The notes under the pieces were generated by a model that was given only the letters and a program-made list of their open reading frames with translations, was not told where the DNA came from and ran no database searches. Of a stretch of DNA of 23,483 nucleotides, positions 1-8,884 are shown piece after piece; within the stretch, counting starts at the first letter, position 1; each line of letters starts with the position of its first letter. The stretch is taken from NCBI GenBank assembly GCA_003427395.1, contig BFEA01000034.1, positions 3,240,921 through 3,264,403 on the forward strand, given 5' to 3'. Origin of the DNA: Chara braunii (taxonomy: Eukaryota; Streptophyta; Charophyceae; Charales; Characeae). The position numbers and the translations under genes are program-made.

Positions 1-115
1 TTTTGTTTTGGATTTTTTTTTTTTTTTTTTTTTTTTCCTTTTTTTGTCGGGGCCAGGGGTGCCGACCCCCGGCCCCCGGGACCCCCGCCGGGGCCCCGGG
101 GCCGGGGCTCGACAA
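1..115. repeat. Poly-T tract and GC-rich flank left of PLE A
   Basis: A T homopolymer at about 11-36 is followed by a G/C-rich block (about 47-112) built of short runs of C and G. Similar GC-rich islands between poly-A/T stretches recur at 4366-4460, 4807-4970, 5127-5168, 6412-6480, 12990-13080 and 13660-13910. I read this as repeat DNA flanking the truncated 5' end of PLE A. The translation across it (proline and glycine rich) is not a protein. Confidence 0.5.
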
Positions 116-488
116 CCCTGAACTCAGCTACCCATACCAGGAATCTAGCCTTTGGGAAGGAGCACCGACGACAGATGATTTTATAACTACGAATGCTTTT
201 CGAAAAGCAATTCGAAAATTTTTAGGCAAGAAACTGAAGCCGACCGTTCAAGAGATGTGCAGGGAGGCGGGGGTTGCGTATAAGGGAAGACCTGATGCAG
301 TGGACGAGTTGATCGAATTACGAGTGATGTACTTCAGCATCGAACCGACACAACCAGCGATGAAGCTCAACCACGGGCAGTCACTCCAATACCACGAGGA
401 GGTGGTATCGCGGCGTCGTCATCAGGGATGTCAAGGAGGATCCCCGTGTACAATAACTGTCTGCCCCAGCGTCAGAGCCGGGGAGTAA
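116..488 (+). pseudogene. ORF1 (gag-like) C-terminal fragment of PLE A
   Basis: This is the remaining C-terminal part of a gag-like ORF1. The useful signal is a SAP-like helix-turn-helix stretch at about 234-326 (key residues LKPTVQEMCREAG, then DAVDELIELR). It aligns with the C-terminal motif of ORF1 in copies B (8636-8749) and C (16852-16974). The frame closes with TAA at 486-488. The +2 frame from about 341 is also open and reads more like an ORF1 tail (acidic, Ser/Pro/Gly-rich), so a frameshift near 335-345 is possible and the true ORF1 end is uncertain. The N-terminal two thirds were lost by 5' truncation. A nucleic-acid-binding role is inferred from the motif and from the zinc knuckles of the other copies. 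Confidence 0.55.
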
Positions 489-3354
489 TGGTCAACAGAA
501 CGATCGCCCGCTTGAGTGAGTTGGGTAAGTTCCTAGAAGTAAGAAGGCTTTGTCTGAATGATCCCGATGTAGGGAATCGACAGCTCCGGAAAGCTTTGGA
601 AGGCGTACTGAGGTATTTATTGGCGTTGCACGTCCTTAATGGGGGAATACAATGGGGGGTGAAGTTCGTAGGAAATTGGGTAGATATCATAGAGAATAGT
701 TTATCCGATTGGGAGAAGCTCGAGTAGTGTGTGTATGTGCTTATTGATCCGGAGGTACGAGCCACCAATATCGGGCAAACAAGTCGGTCGTTATCGACGC
801 GATGGGATGAGCATGTTTACAGAGCTCAACACCAGGATGGGACACGTAACTCGAAGCTGTAAAGTTGGATGAGGAACCATGGCTCATCTAATTATGTCGC
901 CATGCCGATTGCTTTTGTCCCGGAAGAGGATCTGAAAAAGGTTGAGGGAGTATTAATCGGGAAATGGTGCCCTGCGCTGAACACAAAAGGGTGTAAGAAG
1001 GCAGGGAAGATAAGGAAGCGTAAGGGGAGGAAGGAGAGGAAAAAGAAGAGGATGTATGATGTTCGAACAGACCAACCAATAGTATTCAAATCCGGGAGAT
1101 TCCAATCGGTTAACCTTGTCAAGGTATGTAAGAAAGCGTGGGAGGGGGGAAAGAGTGTTCAAACTAAAGGAGGGAAGATTTGGGTTCCTAAGTGGAGTAA
1201 TGTCTTTAAGGAAATTGGGCGAACAACGGTCAAAGTTGATGGTACGACTAGATCTATCAGGGATGTTAGGAACATTTTGAAAACGAGAGTCGAGATCCAG
1301 ATTGTGAAATTGCAAACTAGATCATTGTCAAAGGCCAACGCGACTCTGAAACGAGAATTGCATCAAGCGATTAGGAATCCATGGTACTTTAAAAGACTGT
1401 TTAAATACGGGTTGGATCGTCTCATGGAACTTCTTTTCGCGGTAAAGTATTTTTCTAGGGATGGGACAAGGAGGACTTTGAAGGATCTATTGGCAGGGGT
1501 AATTCGTAAGCAATTTTGTTTTAATATTAGGAAGAAATTTTGTATCAGCACTACGTATGATCAGAGTTTGTCCTTACGAAAGGTGCGGGAAGTAGTGACA
1601 AGTAAGATCCGAGCTGAATTACCGGTCTCACTTTCGGAATACATGTGTCGGGAGCTTCTGATGGTCTGGAAAAGGAATCCTACCATCTGCGAAGTTCTCC
1701 ACAACCATCACTCTGCTTCTCAACAGACGGTGGGTGTCTGCAGTTGTGCAGACAGTGCTCTCCCAAGGAGGGAGGGTCACGTGCATTGTCGACTTTGGGA
1801 GATTTGTGAGGTACCTAGCTTCGCATTAAATGCTCGGAATGTGGTGTGCACGGATGGGAAGTTGGGGAAGGACAAGGTGATGACTAAGATTAATAATAGT
1901 ATGAAGATAATGGGGCTGAAATCTGTTGTGAGCTTGCGTGAAGTGGAGGAATGTATGAATGGCAGAATCGTCTCGCATGAAGAACCGAGTAGCAAATTGC
2001 AGAAGGCTGAGGAGATGTTTTCTGAGCTCGTTTGCTGTGCAGTTGACCGAAATACAGCAGATATTGTGGTGATGTGCCCATCGGTGTACGCGAAAGGTAT
2101 GCAGGCGACTTTTGGGGGAAACTTGAATGACAGTTTCTGAGCAGTGTGAAAAACGGAGATGGACTTGATGAACCAATGCGAGCAGGAGTTTAAAGCGGAG
2201 GGACTGAATGCAATTGGGAGATGGGATAAACAGGGATGTTTGGCTGAGCCTACATCCTACCCAAACATAAGGATGAGTGTGGGTTCAAGCCTATCAGTCC
2301 CTCATTCACGGAACCATCGAAGACGGCAGGGAGGCGAGTGGCGAGGGCGTTGAACCACCTGTTGTTTTTGTTGCCGGAATCTATGCATTTTAATCTAAAG
2401 TCCACAGGGTTACTGAAAGAGAGGGGGGAGGAAGTAAATAAATGGGTAGGAAGGAAAGGTGAGGGTGAGTTGGTTGGAGTTGCGTTCAATATCAAGGAAA
2501 TGTTTAGTCAGCTTCTGCATGATTCTATCCTAACAGCAATTGACTTGCTGTTGGCATGGTACCAACAAAAGGGAAGAACAACGGCCAACTTTATGAGAAG
2601 AGGCAAAGGAGTTGCGTTTGCCCGAAAATGTGGTAATGAATTTTGGATCGAGGTGAGTTTCGATCTGATGAAAAGAGTGGTAGAGTTTGAGTTGAAGCAC
2701 TCGTACGTCTCGGCGTCTGGAAGATTGATTCAGCAGCACGTCTGTATTCCAATGAAAAAAAGTAGCAGCCCCCCATTGGCGTGTATTATGTGCACAATGA
2801 ATGAAAGTAGTTTTTTTTTTAGTCTGGGCGATGACCGATGTTTGATCAAAGGTATGGGACTGGTAGATGACGTCACGATCTTCATCTGGTGCCCAGTGAG
2901 GAACGACGAACACTGACGGAAAAATATTACAGGATTGTTTGAGTATGCGTATGATGAAAGAGTCACGTTGAAACGGACGGACGAAGGGATGGGCACCAGG
3001 GATTTTCTTGGGACACGAATGGAAATTCAGAAGCATAGGGTGTTATGTCAGAATTTCCCTAAGAATTTTGAACAAGTCTGGGGGGAGAAAGGGAGGCTAC
3101 CTTACTGTATCTTTCAGGATTTCGAATCCTTCTCCATGCTTAGGCAGAAGAAGGTTGTGATTACCTGCACACTACACAGAATTCGGAGCATGACGTCAAA
3201 TGACGAACTAGCGGATCTGCGTCTGCTCACTGTGAAAAGACAACTACGTTTGCAAGGTTACCCAGCGTGGATGTTTAATCATTGTCTGTGTAAATTCGTG
3301 AGTAGGTGGGCCCCTGAGTGGGAAAGGTGGAACCGGAGATTGGGGAATTGGTGA
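488..3354 (+). pseudogene. ORF2 of PLE A: GIY-YIG endonuclease - CxC - reverse transcriptase, broken
   Basis: ORF2 would nick the target and copy the element RNA by target-primed reverse transcription. From the ATG at 488 I see: an N-terminal helix region; GIY-YIG domain at 728-982 (VYVL, NIG, catalytic Arg in STRWDEH, Glu before CPALN); basic stretch (989-1060); CxC motif at 1739-1747 (CSC); RT1 (AVDRNTADIVVMCPSVY); RT2 (PKHKD, about 2260-2274); motif A at 2485-2505; motif B (IPMKKSSSPPLAC); motif C VDD with Asp-Asp at 2866-2871; motif D/E (LKRTDEG, DFLG); and thumb helices. Breaks: stops at 725, 860, 2138, 2147, 2245 and 2914, and a frame change near 2235. The motif A aspartate is Asn (2488-2490) and motif B has MKK for MGK, so catalysis is lost even apart from the stops. 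Downstream of the frame change the frame runs to TGA 3352-3354. Confidence 0.85.
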
Positions 3355-4205
3355 AGGAACAGAGTAGCGGGAATATGTCTAACCAACCTTGGTTGTGACT
3401 AGAGTAACGGGATTATGGTAAAACAATCTAGATGATGAGTAGAGGGGTGTATGTTTTCTTTTCTTTCTGTTTGGAAGGTTAAAAAGCAGTGGGGTGAGAG
3501 CACTTGTTGCGGATTCCTCGATCTCATGTGAGGGGTAGAGCCTGGGCCTTTGAAGCCCTGAGGGAATGGTCGAGCACTAGTGGGGGAAGTACCAGGCCAA
3601 CCCGCGATTTAAAAAAAAAGTCGCGAAACGTTTTTTGATATTGGGGGGTTTAAGATTTTTTCTCTATAAGCTATCGAAAAGAGCCCGAAATATCGGGGCG
3701 GCTGGATGGGCCAGTTCCGGAACATGTGTGGGGTGTTAGACTAAGTGACGCAGGATATTAGCTTTCAAACATTGAACGTGACTCACTTAGTCCAAGGAGT
3801 TCTAGAGAAGTCACAGTACCGGGTCATTGTCGAAGGTACCAGGCGCATCTGAACAGGGTTGAGGCGGGTATTAATAGTGTACTATTGTAGCATAGTAAGC
3901 ATCTCGAAGTGTCCCCCCGAGGATGTCACTAACTGGCAGCGGCCAAAACTAGTCAGGGATTGACCAGACACCTTCGTCTCTTGGGCTGCACTCTATTATG
4001 GAGGAGGGGAGGTGTTGTCACGCCGGCTATGGCCGATAGTGACGATACATGCGTAGAAGTTCATATCTTGGTTTTGAACTTAATAATTTCGAGATTCTTG
4101 GTGCATTTTGTTGTGACATCTGTGGTTATGTGTGCGCGAGCTTTGGGGTCAGGCCTTTTCATCTAGCTCTGCTGTTCTCATCTCATCTATTTTACAACAA
4201 TACCA
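3355..4205 (+). other. 3' untranslated region of PLE A
   Basis: About 850 nt without a credible gene; the small ORFs at 3960-4231 have no recognisable domain. It contains a perfect 10-bp inverted repeat (3739-3748 with 3783-3792, 34-nt spacer) and a GC-stemmed hairpin around an A-run near 3602-3626. The base composition matches the element rather than the AT-rich DNA that follows. PLE 3' regions are recognised by their RT, so such structure could matter, but that is inference. The end at 4205 is approximate. Confidence 0.5.
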
Positions 4206-4365
4206 AAAAAAATCATAATACAGTTAAATAAAAATTATAATTAAAAATATGCTCTATTATAATATAATATAATATAATTGATTAGAATATATAATAATTA
4301 AAATAAATAATATTGTAATATAATAACATATAATGAATATAAATCATTAATTACTATGTTGTTTT
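4206..4365. repeat. AT-rich low-complexity DNA with TAATA microsatellite
   Basis: Nearly pure A/T, with a short tandem of a TAATA-type unit at about 4255-4278 and irregular AT repeats to about 4350. No gene or RNA is seen. Confidence 0.7.
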
Positions 4366-4463
4366 TCCGGGCACTCTGGCACCCAACTTCTGCCCGGATA
4401 CACGCCCAGGTGCCTGACTGGGCATGAACTTCGGGTGGGGTTTCAGGCAGGCCCCGCAGGGAA

Positions 4464-4503
<40 letters not shown>

Positions 4504-5237
4504 AACAACAACAATAACAAAAGTCAAAGAATTCCAGAAAAAAATATGTTGTGTAGAATTGCAATACAAAAATGTTTAGCTGAGGGTCACATCAGACTTC
4601 CTCGCTGATTTGGAGATAAAAAATGAAAAAATCACACTAAAGTGTTCCCCTTTAACCCCTCTTAGCCCCTTTAAAAACAATTCATGCCTCATCTCCCCCC
4701 TTGACAGCCAACTCTCAAAAAATGAAACAAGCCCAGATTTGGGGTCCTTTGGGAGAGCGCAGAAAGGCAAAAAAAAATATAAATTATTATTATTGTTTTT
4801 TTTTTGCACGCCCAGGTACCCTGGCCATCACACCCGGGTGCCCGACCGTGCATGCTTAGCCGGACATGAAAAAATTCCTAGATTAATTATATATAATTCT
4901 AGGCTACCAGCCGGGCCGCCCGGGTCCCGGGTGGGCAGCCCGTGCAAGGACCGGGGAAGGTCCCAGCTTTAAAAAAAAAAAAAAATGCAAAATATCTGAA
5001 AACAAACTATGTTATACAGAAAAATAAACTGAACAACTTTTGCCCCAAGGTCACATCGAAATTCTGCACCAAATTTATGATAAAAAATAAAAAGTTTATT
5101 TTTTATTTTTATTTTTTAATTATTTTTGGCCCGGCCGGGCAAGTTACCCCGGGCCACTCTGGTAGCCTAGATATATAAATAATTATATTGATTTTTATAT
5201 GTTAATATATTTGATATCTATATTTTAATATCTATGA
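4366..5237. repeat. Mosaic of GC-rich islands and A/T-rich repeat arms, including a foldback repeat
   Basis: GC-rich islands (4366-4460, 4807-4870, 4900-4970, 5127-5168) alternate with AT-rich arms. Two arms resemble each other: 4556-4625 and 4983-5090 share GGTCACATC followed by a poly-A-rich tail. A third, inverted relative is at about 12895-12975. A perfect 12-bp inverted repeat (CTAGGCTACCAG at 4899-4910, complement at 5159-5170) with AT-rich outer flanks bounds a foldback of about 300 bp. The ORFs across the area are low-complexity artefacts. These are probably non-autonomous elements, but I cannot name the family. Confidence 0.55.
4466..4520. repeat. (AAC)n microsatellite
   Basis: Roughly eighteen AAC units with two AAT interruptions near the right end. 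On the minus strand it yields poly-Val or poly-Cys translations that are not genes. N-terminal EN+ PLEs are reported to favour microsatellites, and this one lies about 260 bp beyond the estimated end of copy A. Confidence 0.9.
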
Positions 5238-5972
5238 GTTGCGCCCCATTCAAATTCCCCTTTGATTATCGCGTCTCGAAGTTTGAAAAACTTTTCAAAA
5301 GAGCTACTGTCAATAGTTGTTTCATCGGGACCCGAAGTCACCTTTTGTGATAATTTGTATGTGATTATCAAATTTTTGATATTTCGCATAAAACCTCAAA
5401 GATCATAGTAACCCTGAACTGTTTTTTTGTAACTGTGAATCCAAAGGCCTAGATAAGGGTCAATTCCATAGCGTATATTTTCGGTCACATCCACTCCGGG
5501 ATAGCAAATCCTTGTTTTTTCGAAGCATTCTATATTTCATCAGATAAAGATTAATCTAAACTTATGTTTTTTTTTTGTCAAACGTCGTCTTCACAAGGCG
5601 CCTTCAAGAATCAACCGAAGGGCTAAGGTTTCTTGACGACTCTTTAGTATAATGGATTAGACTAATTGGATGGTTCTGAAGATTATGATTTTTCTTACTT
5701 TTAAAATAGGCTGCAAACACTTGGGGCGACGGAGAGATTATAGTAGTGATTGATATCAGACATGACAAAAAGTCATGTGGAGAATACAAATTTGAATGAT
5801 CATTCACATAACATTCATCAAGGTCGCAGTTGGCAAGCCTCTATCGACTTACTTACAGTCGTTAAAAAAAAGACCTTTGTGAGATTTATATGCAAGGAAA
5901 CTTGCGCATACGGTTCGAGAAAGACTTTATGATGCCTATCGCTGTATGAAAGCGTCAATTATGCTATTTCAC
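5238..5972 (+). other. Probable relic of an organellar group II intron
   Basis: The anchor is a domain-V-like hairpin at 5881-5916. It is followed 56 nt later by a plausible 3' intron end (CTATTTCAC, ending 5972), the usual spacing for domain VI. A 5' boundary like GTGYG could be GTTGCG at 5238, giving an ORF-less intron of about 735 nt, a normal size. The interior is AT-rich with short pairings (for example GTCGTC near 5585 with GACGAC near 5635), unlike the neighbouring repeats. Group II introns of this type live in plant mitochondria and plastids, so a nuclear copy would be an organelle-to-nucleus transfer. The 5' end is weakly supported. Confidence 0.45.
5881..5916 (+). ncRNA. Group II intron domain V-like hairpin
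   Basis: The sequence starts GAG and ends ACGGTTC. It has an apical perfect stem (GCAAG/CTTGC) closed by a GAAA tetraloop and a two-base bulge (GC) on the 3' side, as in domain V. The basal stem keeps G-C, A-T, wobble G-T and the ATAC side. The usual GAGCCGTAT 5' strand reads GAGATTTAT, which breaks the catalytic-triad-side pairs, so the intron should be inactive. The 3' strand is almost consensus. Confidence 0.6.
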
Positions 5973-6364
5973 TCAAAGATTTAGAAGGTTGGATAGCCTT
6001 TGCAATATTTTTGTCGTTTTTTGTTTTTTATGCGTCTATACAATTATTTATTATTCATTTATTATATTCACTTTTTCTTTTGTAAAAAAAAAACAAAGAT
6101 GTGTAATAAAATAATCAATTGTTTTTACAAAGGTTATGAAATACCTTGTTTTTGAATCATTAAAAAATGCATTAACATAAAAACAACACTAAGAAGATGA
6201 AGTTGTTTGGATTAGGATCATTGGTTTGGGCAAGACATCAAATATACGTTTTTATGCCTATCAATCAATTGTTCGATGTTGCAGTTAATCCTAAAGAAAC
6301 TTCATTACCTCATGAATTTATATTAAATAAAGATTTTATAGACCCAATTATATCCGAGTTTTAA
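5973..6364 (+). other. AT-rich ORF scraps after the intron relic
   Basis: Right after the putative intron end, a frame from 5975 to a TAA at 6083-6085 encodes a short, very hydrophobic peptide (EGWIAFAIFL and onward). A second frame, ATG 6197 to TAA 6362-6364 (55 residues, key part [18 protein letters not shown]), follows in the same frame. A hairpin-like inverted repeat (CTTTTGTAAAAA near 6077 with its partner near 6122) lies between them. These could be organellar exon remnants, but I recognise neither, and AT-rich DNA gives such peptides by chance. Confidence 0.25.
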
Positions 6365-6830
6365 AGGTAGGTAACATGTTATAACATTATAGTCATAATT
6401 ATTAGGTCGAACGTTCGGCGGCACCCAGGCTGACCCCCGAACGTTCGGGATCTCGGGCCCCGTTCGAGGTTCGAACCTGATGGCATTCAGACCCTGCCAA
6501 AAATGATTTCGAGGCCTAAAAATTAGTTTTTTTTTTAATATAGATTTTTTTTGAGTTATGTATTTCATTCGCTACATGCATATAAAGTTTTCATACATTT
6601 TACCAAACCAAAAACAAATGCAAAATCGACAAAGACGACGGTGTCAAAACGTGCTCAGCCACTCGATTTTATTCGTTTTCTTTTTTAATGCCTTTTTTTT
6701 TAAGGCCTACTTTTTATGTTTTTTCTTGATTTCATTTTAGTGCCTTCAATATTTTATTACTTTTTTAATTTTTTTTTACGAGCTTTATATTATGTGATTA
6801 TTTTTTGTCTTGATTTCATTTTAGTGCCTC
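6365..6830. repeat. R1 repeat copy: GC-rich palindromic centre plus AT-rich arm
   Basis: A GC-rich core (6412-6480) carries the palindrome CCCGAACGTTCGGG. From about 6496 an AT-rich arm follows. It matches, nearly end to end for about 165 bp, the reverse complement of 13499-13657: shared landmarks are the AGGCC block, GCATATAAA, and GGTGTCAAAACGTGCT followed by CCACTC. A 21-bp direct duplication (6725-6745 and 6809-6829) ends just before PLE B. No gene is seen. PLE B therefore seems to lie inside an array of this repeat. Confidence 0.6.
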
Positions 6831-7121
6831 ATACAGGGACAGGGCGACTTTTTCGATTTTCTTCGTTTGTTGAGTTCGGCCCGAGAATGGCCCTTCGGGT
6901 TTTCGGTTTTTCGTTTTTTTCCATCTGGGCGACAGGCCCTTCGGGTTTTTCGTTTTTTGTTTGACAGGTGGTCCTGCGACCTTTTGGGTCTGCAGGCACA
7001 GTACTATGTTTTGTCAGTACCGGAGTTTTGTCGTAGTGAGTCAAGCTTTGACGGTTGCAGTCCAACGCAGACGTCGAGTTTTGTACTCTGGGTTTTGTCG
7101 ATACCAGAACAATCGGTTTAT

Positions 7122-7128
7122 TATAAAA
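7122..7128 (+). promoter_or_regulatory. Possible TATA box in left pseudo-LTR of PLE B
   Basis: TATAAAA about 490 nt upstream of the ORF1 ATG. The equivalent site in the right repeat is GATAAAA (12381-12387). The only evidence is motif match and position in the leading repeat. Confidence 0.25.
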
Positions 7129-7265
7129 GTAATTACTACGAAGCCTATGGTCCTTTTTGGGTCCGACGTGTTGGTAATTACCGCCATGCAGCGGTCGTTA
7201 CCTACGGAGGTGGGTTGGAGGAGAACGATGAAGGAGGCTAGGGAAATGTTTGGATGGTATTCCCC

Positions 7266-7321
7266 CTGAAGATGACAGTGTGGCGACTGTCGAAACCGGT
7301 CGAGGTGCCTACCCACCGGGG
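7266..7321 (+). ncRNA. Hammerhead-ribozyme-like fold, left pseudo-LTR of PLE B
   Basis: CTGAAGA (7266-7272) fits the hammerhead CUGANGA box. A 6-bp stem follows (GACAGT 7274-7279 with ACTGTC 7286-7291), then GAAA (7292-7295), then a second stem (CCGGT 7296-7300 with ACCGG 7315-7319, inner GGT/ACC pairs). Flanking C and G runs could form a minimal stem I. Against it: one extra T between CTGAAGA and stem II, and no U-H cleavage dinucleotide after the ACCGG strand. At best this is a degenerate or inactive hammerhead. Confidence 0.3.
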
Positions 7322-7447
7322 CTGTAATGAATTACTTGTATAATTAGTTCTTTCATATGTTTTTCGTATGGTGTGACTACTTGTACATGTCTTGCGATTG
7401 ACTTTCGTTTTGCGATTGATCGTCGTTTTTCACTCTTTTCCAAACTT

Positions 7448-7612
7448 GCTAAGGCCCGTGCGAACCAGCTGGGAAGTCGCCTCGCGAGTGTGGGCACGTC
7501 GTTACTTTGTTACTCTGTTACTCTGTTTCTGTGTTTGCTAGTGTTTGGTTTCGACCGTCGTTGCTACGATCGGGTCGAGTGTAACCAGTGTTTTGAAGAG
7601 ACCGCTTTGAAG
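7448..7612 (+). other. 5' untranslated leader of PLE B
   Basis: Sequence between the repeat junction and the ORF1 ATG at 7613. The ORF1 frame is open upstream to about 7373 but contains no ATG, so this is taken as leader. A short GTTACTCTG-type tandem lies near 7500-7530. Confidence 0.5.
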
Positions 7613-8884
7613 ATGTCAGGGGAAGGGCATCGGGATTACCGGTGGGAAAGTGATCGAGATCGACACCATGACTATGGCAGGGGTTACGCGTATGGAGGCA
7701 GTCGAGACCAAGGAGGTGAAGACCGACGTGATCGACAAGGTGATTTTCGATACGACCGAGGAGGCTATCGAGATCAGCCACGACGTTTTGTTCCGGTGTG
7801 TTATGAATGCGGGGAGCCCATGCACTATAAGAACCAGTGCCCTAGGCTTGTTGGTGAAAGCAGTGGGCGGCGTGCTCCTCAGCGAGGACGGTCAACCTCG
7901 CCTGCTTACCATGAGAAAGGGAGTGAGCGACGTTCAACATCGGAGGATCCGGCGGTCAGAAAACAGCTCGAAGATTTGGCGAGCTCTTTAGCGAGTATGA
8001 AGAGCTATATTGAAGAGGAACAAACCAGAAAGGAGGAGAAGGAGAGGGAGAGGAAAAAGAAGGAGAAACGCAAGCAGGAGGAGAAGGATAGGATGTTGAG
8101 GGAAGAGGAGGAGAAGCTAGCCAAAGAGAGGCGTCTGAAGAAGAAAGAAGAGAAAAAACGGATGGAAGCGGAAGATCGAGAAGCGATGAGGAAGGATCTG
8201 CGAATGAAAATTTGCAAGCATATGGGTGGTGTTTGCGAGGAGTTGCACCAACGCCTGTTGGCTTCTCATGTGGTTAATAAGAAGGGGAAGGGTAAGTTGC
8301 CGGAGTACACGTCTTCAGGCGAGGCCAGTTACGAGTCTGAAGGGGGTGAGGTGGAAGCGTTGAGTGAGCAGACAGAACGGTCGAGGCTTAGTGAGAAGCG
8401 TAAGCGTAGTACAGAATGCGTGATTGGTGACAGCCCACCGATGGAAACTCCAGCCAAAAGGACACCGAAACAAGGAAGCCTTAACCCAAAAAGGTTGTTG
8501 TTGCGCTGCAAACGTCAACAGATGAAGCGATCACCAGCAAAGAAGACACCAAAGACTCGTAAGAACATTCTGAGAGGCAAGAAGATTCCAGCAGCTGCAA
8601 GCGATATGGGGAAACTAATGTTTGTAACCGATAATCTGCGTGAGTTGGGCGAAAGAAACATCGAAGATTTAAAGCAAATCTGTCGAGTGGAAGACGTTCC
8701 CTACGAAGGGATGAGAAAAATGGATATGATACTAGCCATTGCGGAAAAATGATCGAAGGTGGCGTATGGAATGGATGAAGAACACGAAGGGACTACGGGG
8801 GTGACTATTGAAGATTTGGGTAAGAACAGTAGGGAGGAAGGAGAGAATGAGGAGGGGAAGAATGGCGAGGAGGAAGATATCTGA
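7613..8884 (+). pseudogene. ORF1 of PLE B: gag-like protein with CCHC knuckle, coiled coil and SAP-like tail
   Basis: The start chosen is the first ATG in frame, with A at -3. Domains in order: Arg/Asp/Gly/Tyr-rich N-terminus; CCHC zinc knuckle CX2CX4HX4C at 7799-7840; Ser/Arg linker; a long Glu/Lys/Arg coiled coil (about 8010-8220); a basic region with PAKRTPK- and PAKKTPK-type motifs; a SAP-like motif (8636-8749, key residues NIEDLKQICRVEDVPYEG); and an acidic tail. TGA at 8750-8752 interrupts just before the acidic tail. The frame stays open to TGA 8882-8884, and copy C also has an acidic tail after the SAP-like motif, so I take 8750 as a nonsense mutation. The likely role is RNA binding and particle formation, by analogy with retroelement gag proteins. 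The ORF2 ATG (8862) overlaps its end in another frame. Confidence 0.75.

Larger units (their letters stand above)
116..4205 (+). mobile_element. PLE copy A: 5'-truncated, degenerate Chlamys-type Penelope-like element
   Basis: The order is the ORF1 C-terminal end (116-488), ORF2 with GIY-YIG, CxC linker and RT (488-3354), then an 850-nt 3' untranslated region. An endonuclease N-terminal to the RT, joined by a CxC motif, defines the N-terminal EN+ PLE clade (Naiad/Chlamys). I see no CCHH zinc motif in the endonuclease, which points to the Chlamys branch. The 5' end is missing: no zinc knuckle or coiled coil remains from ORF1. The left limit is where coding-like sequence starts. The right limit is a guess at the change to AT-rich DNA. 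No flanking direct repeat is visible in the window. Many stops and at least one frameshift show the copy is dead. Confidence 0.8.
6831..7447 (+). repeat. Left pseudo-LTR of PLE B (truncated leading copy)
   Basis: 617 bp, repeated at 12091-12706. It begins ATACAGGGACAGGGCGAC and ends CTCTTTTCCAAACTT. It contains only 3'-untranslated sequence of the element, T-rich with repeated CCTTCGGG-TTTTTCG blocks. A TATAAAA at 7122-7128 could serve as a core promoter for the downstream unit. The right copy reads GATAAAA at the same place. A hammerhead-like fold lies at 7266-7321. Confidence 0.85.

Noticed and set aside
2530-3036. Long minus-strand ORFs opposite the RT of A (and similar ones opposite B and C)
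   Set aside because: They are shadows of the plus-strand RT frame without recognisable domains.
4298-4569. Minus-strand ORFs with poly-Cys or poly-Val
   Set aside because: They are translations of the (AAC)n microsatellite.
6460-6490. GGTTCGAACC resembling a tRNA T-loop (and an internal B box)
   Set aside because: The bases on both sides do not form a 5-bp T stem, and no acceptor, D or anticodon arm can be drawn upstream. It is part of the CGAACG-rich palindromic centre.
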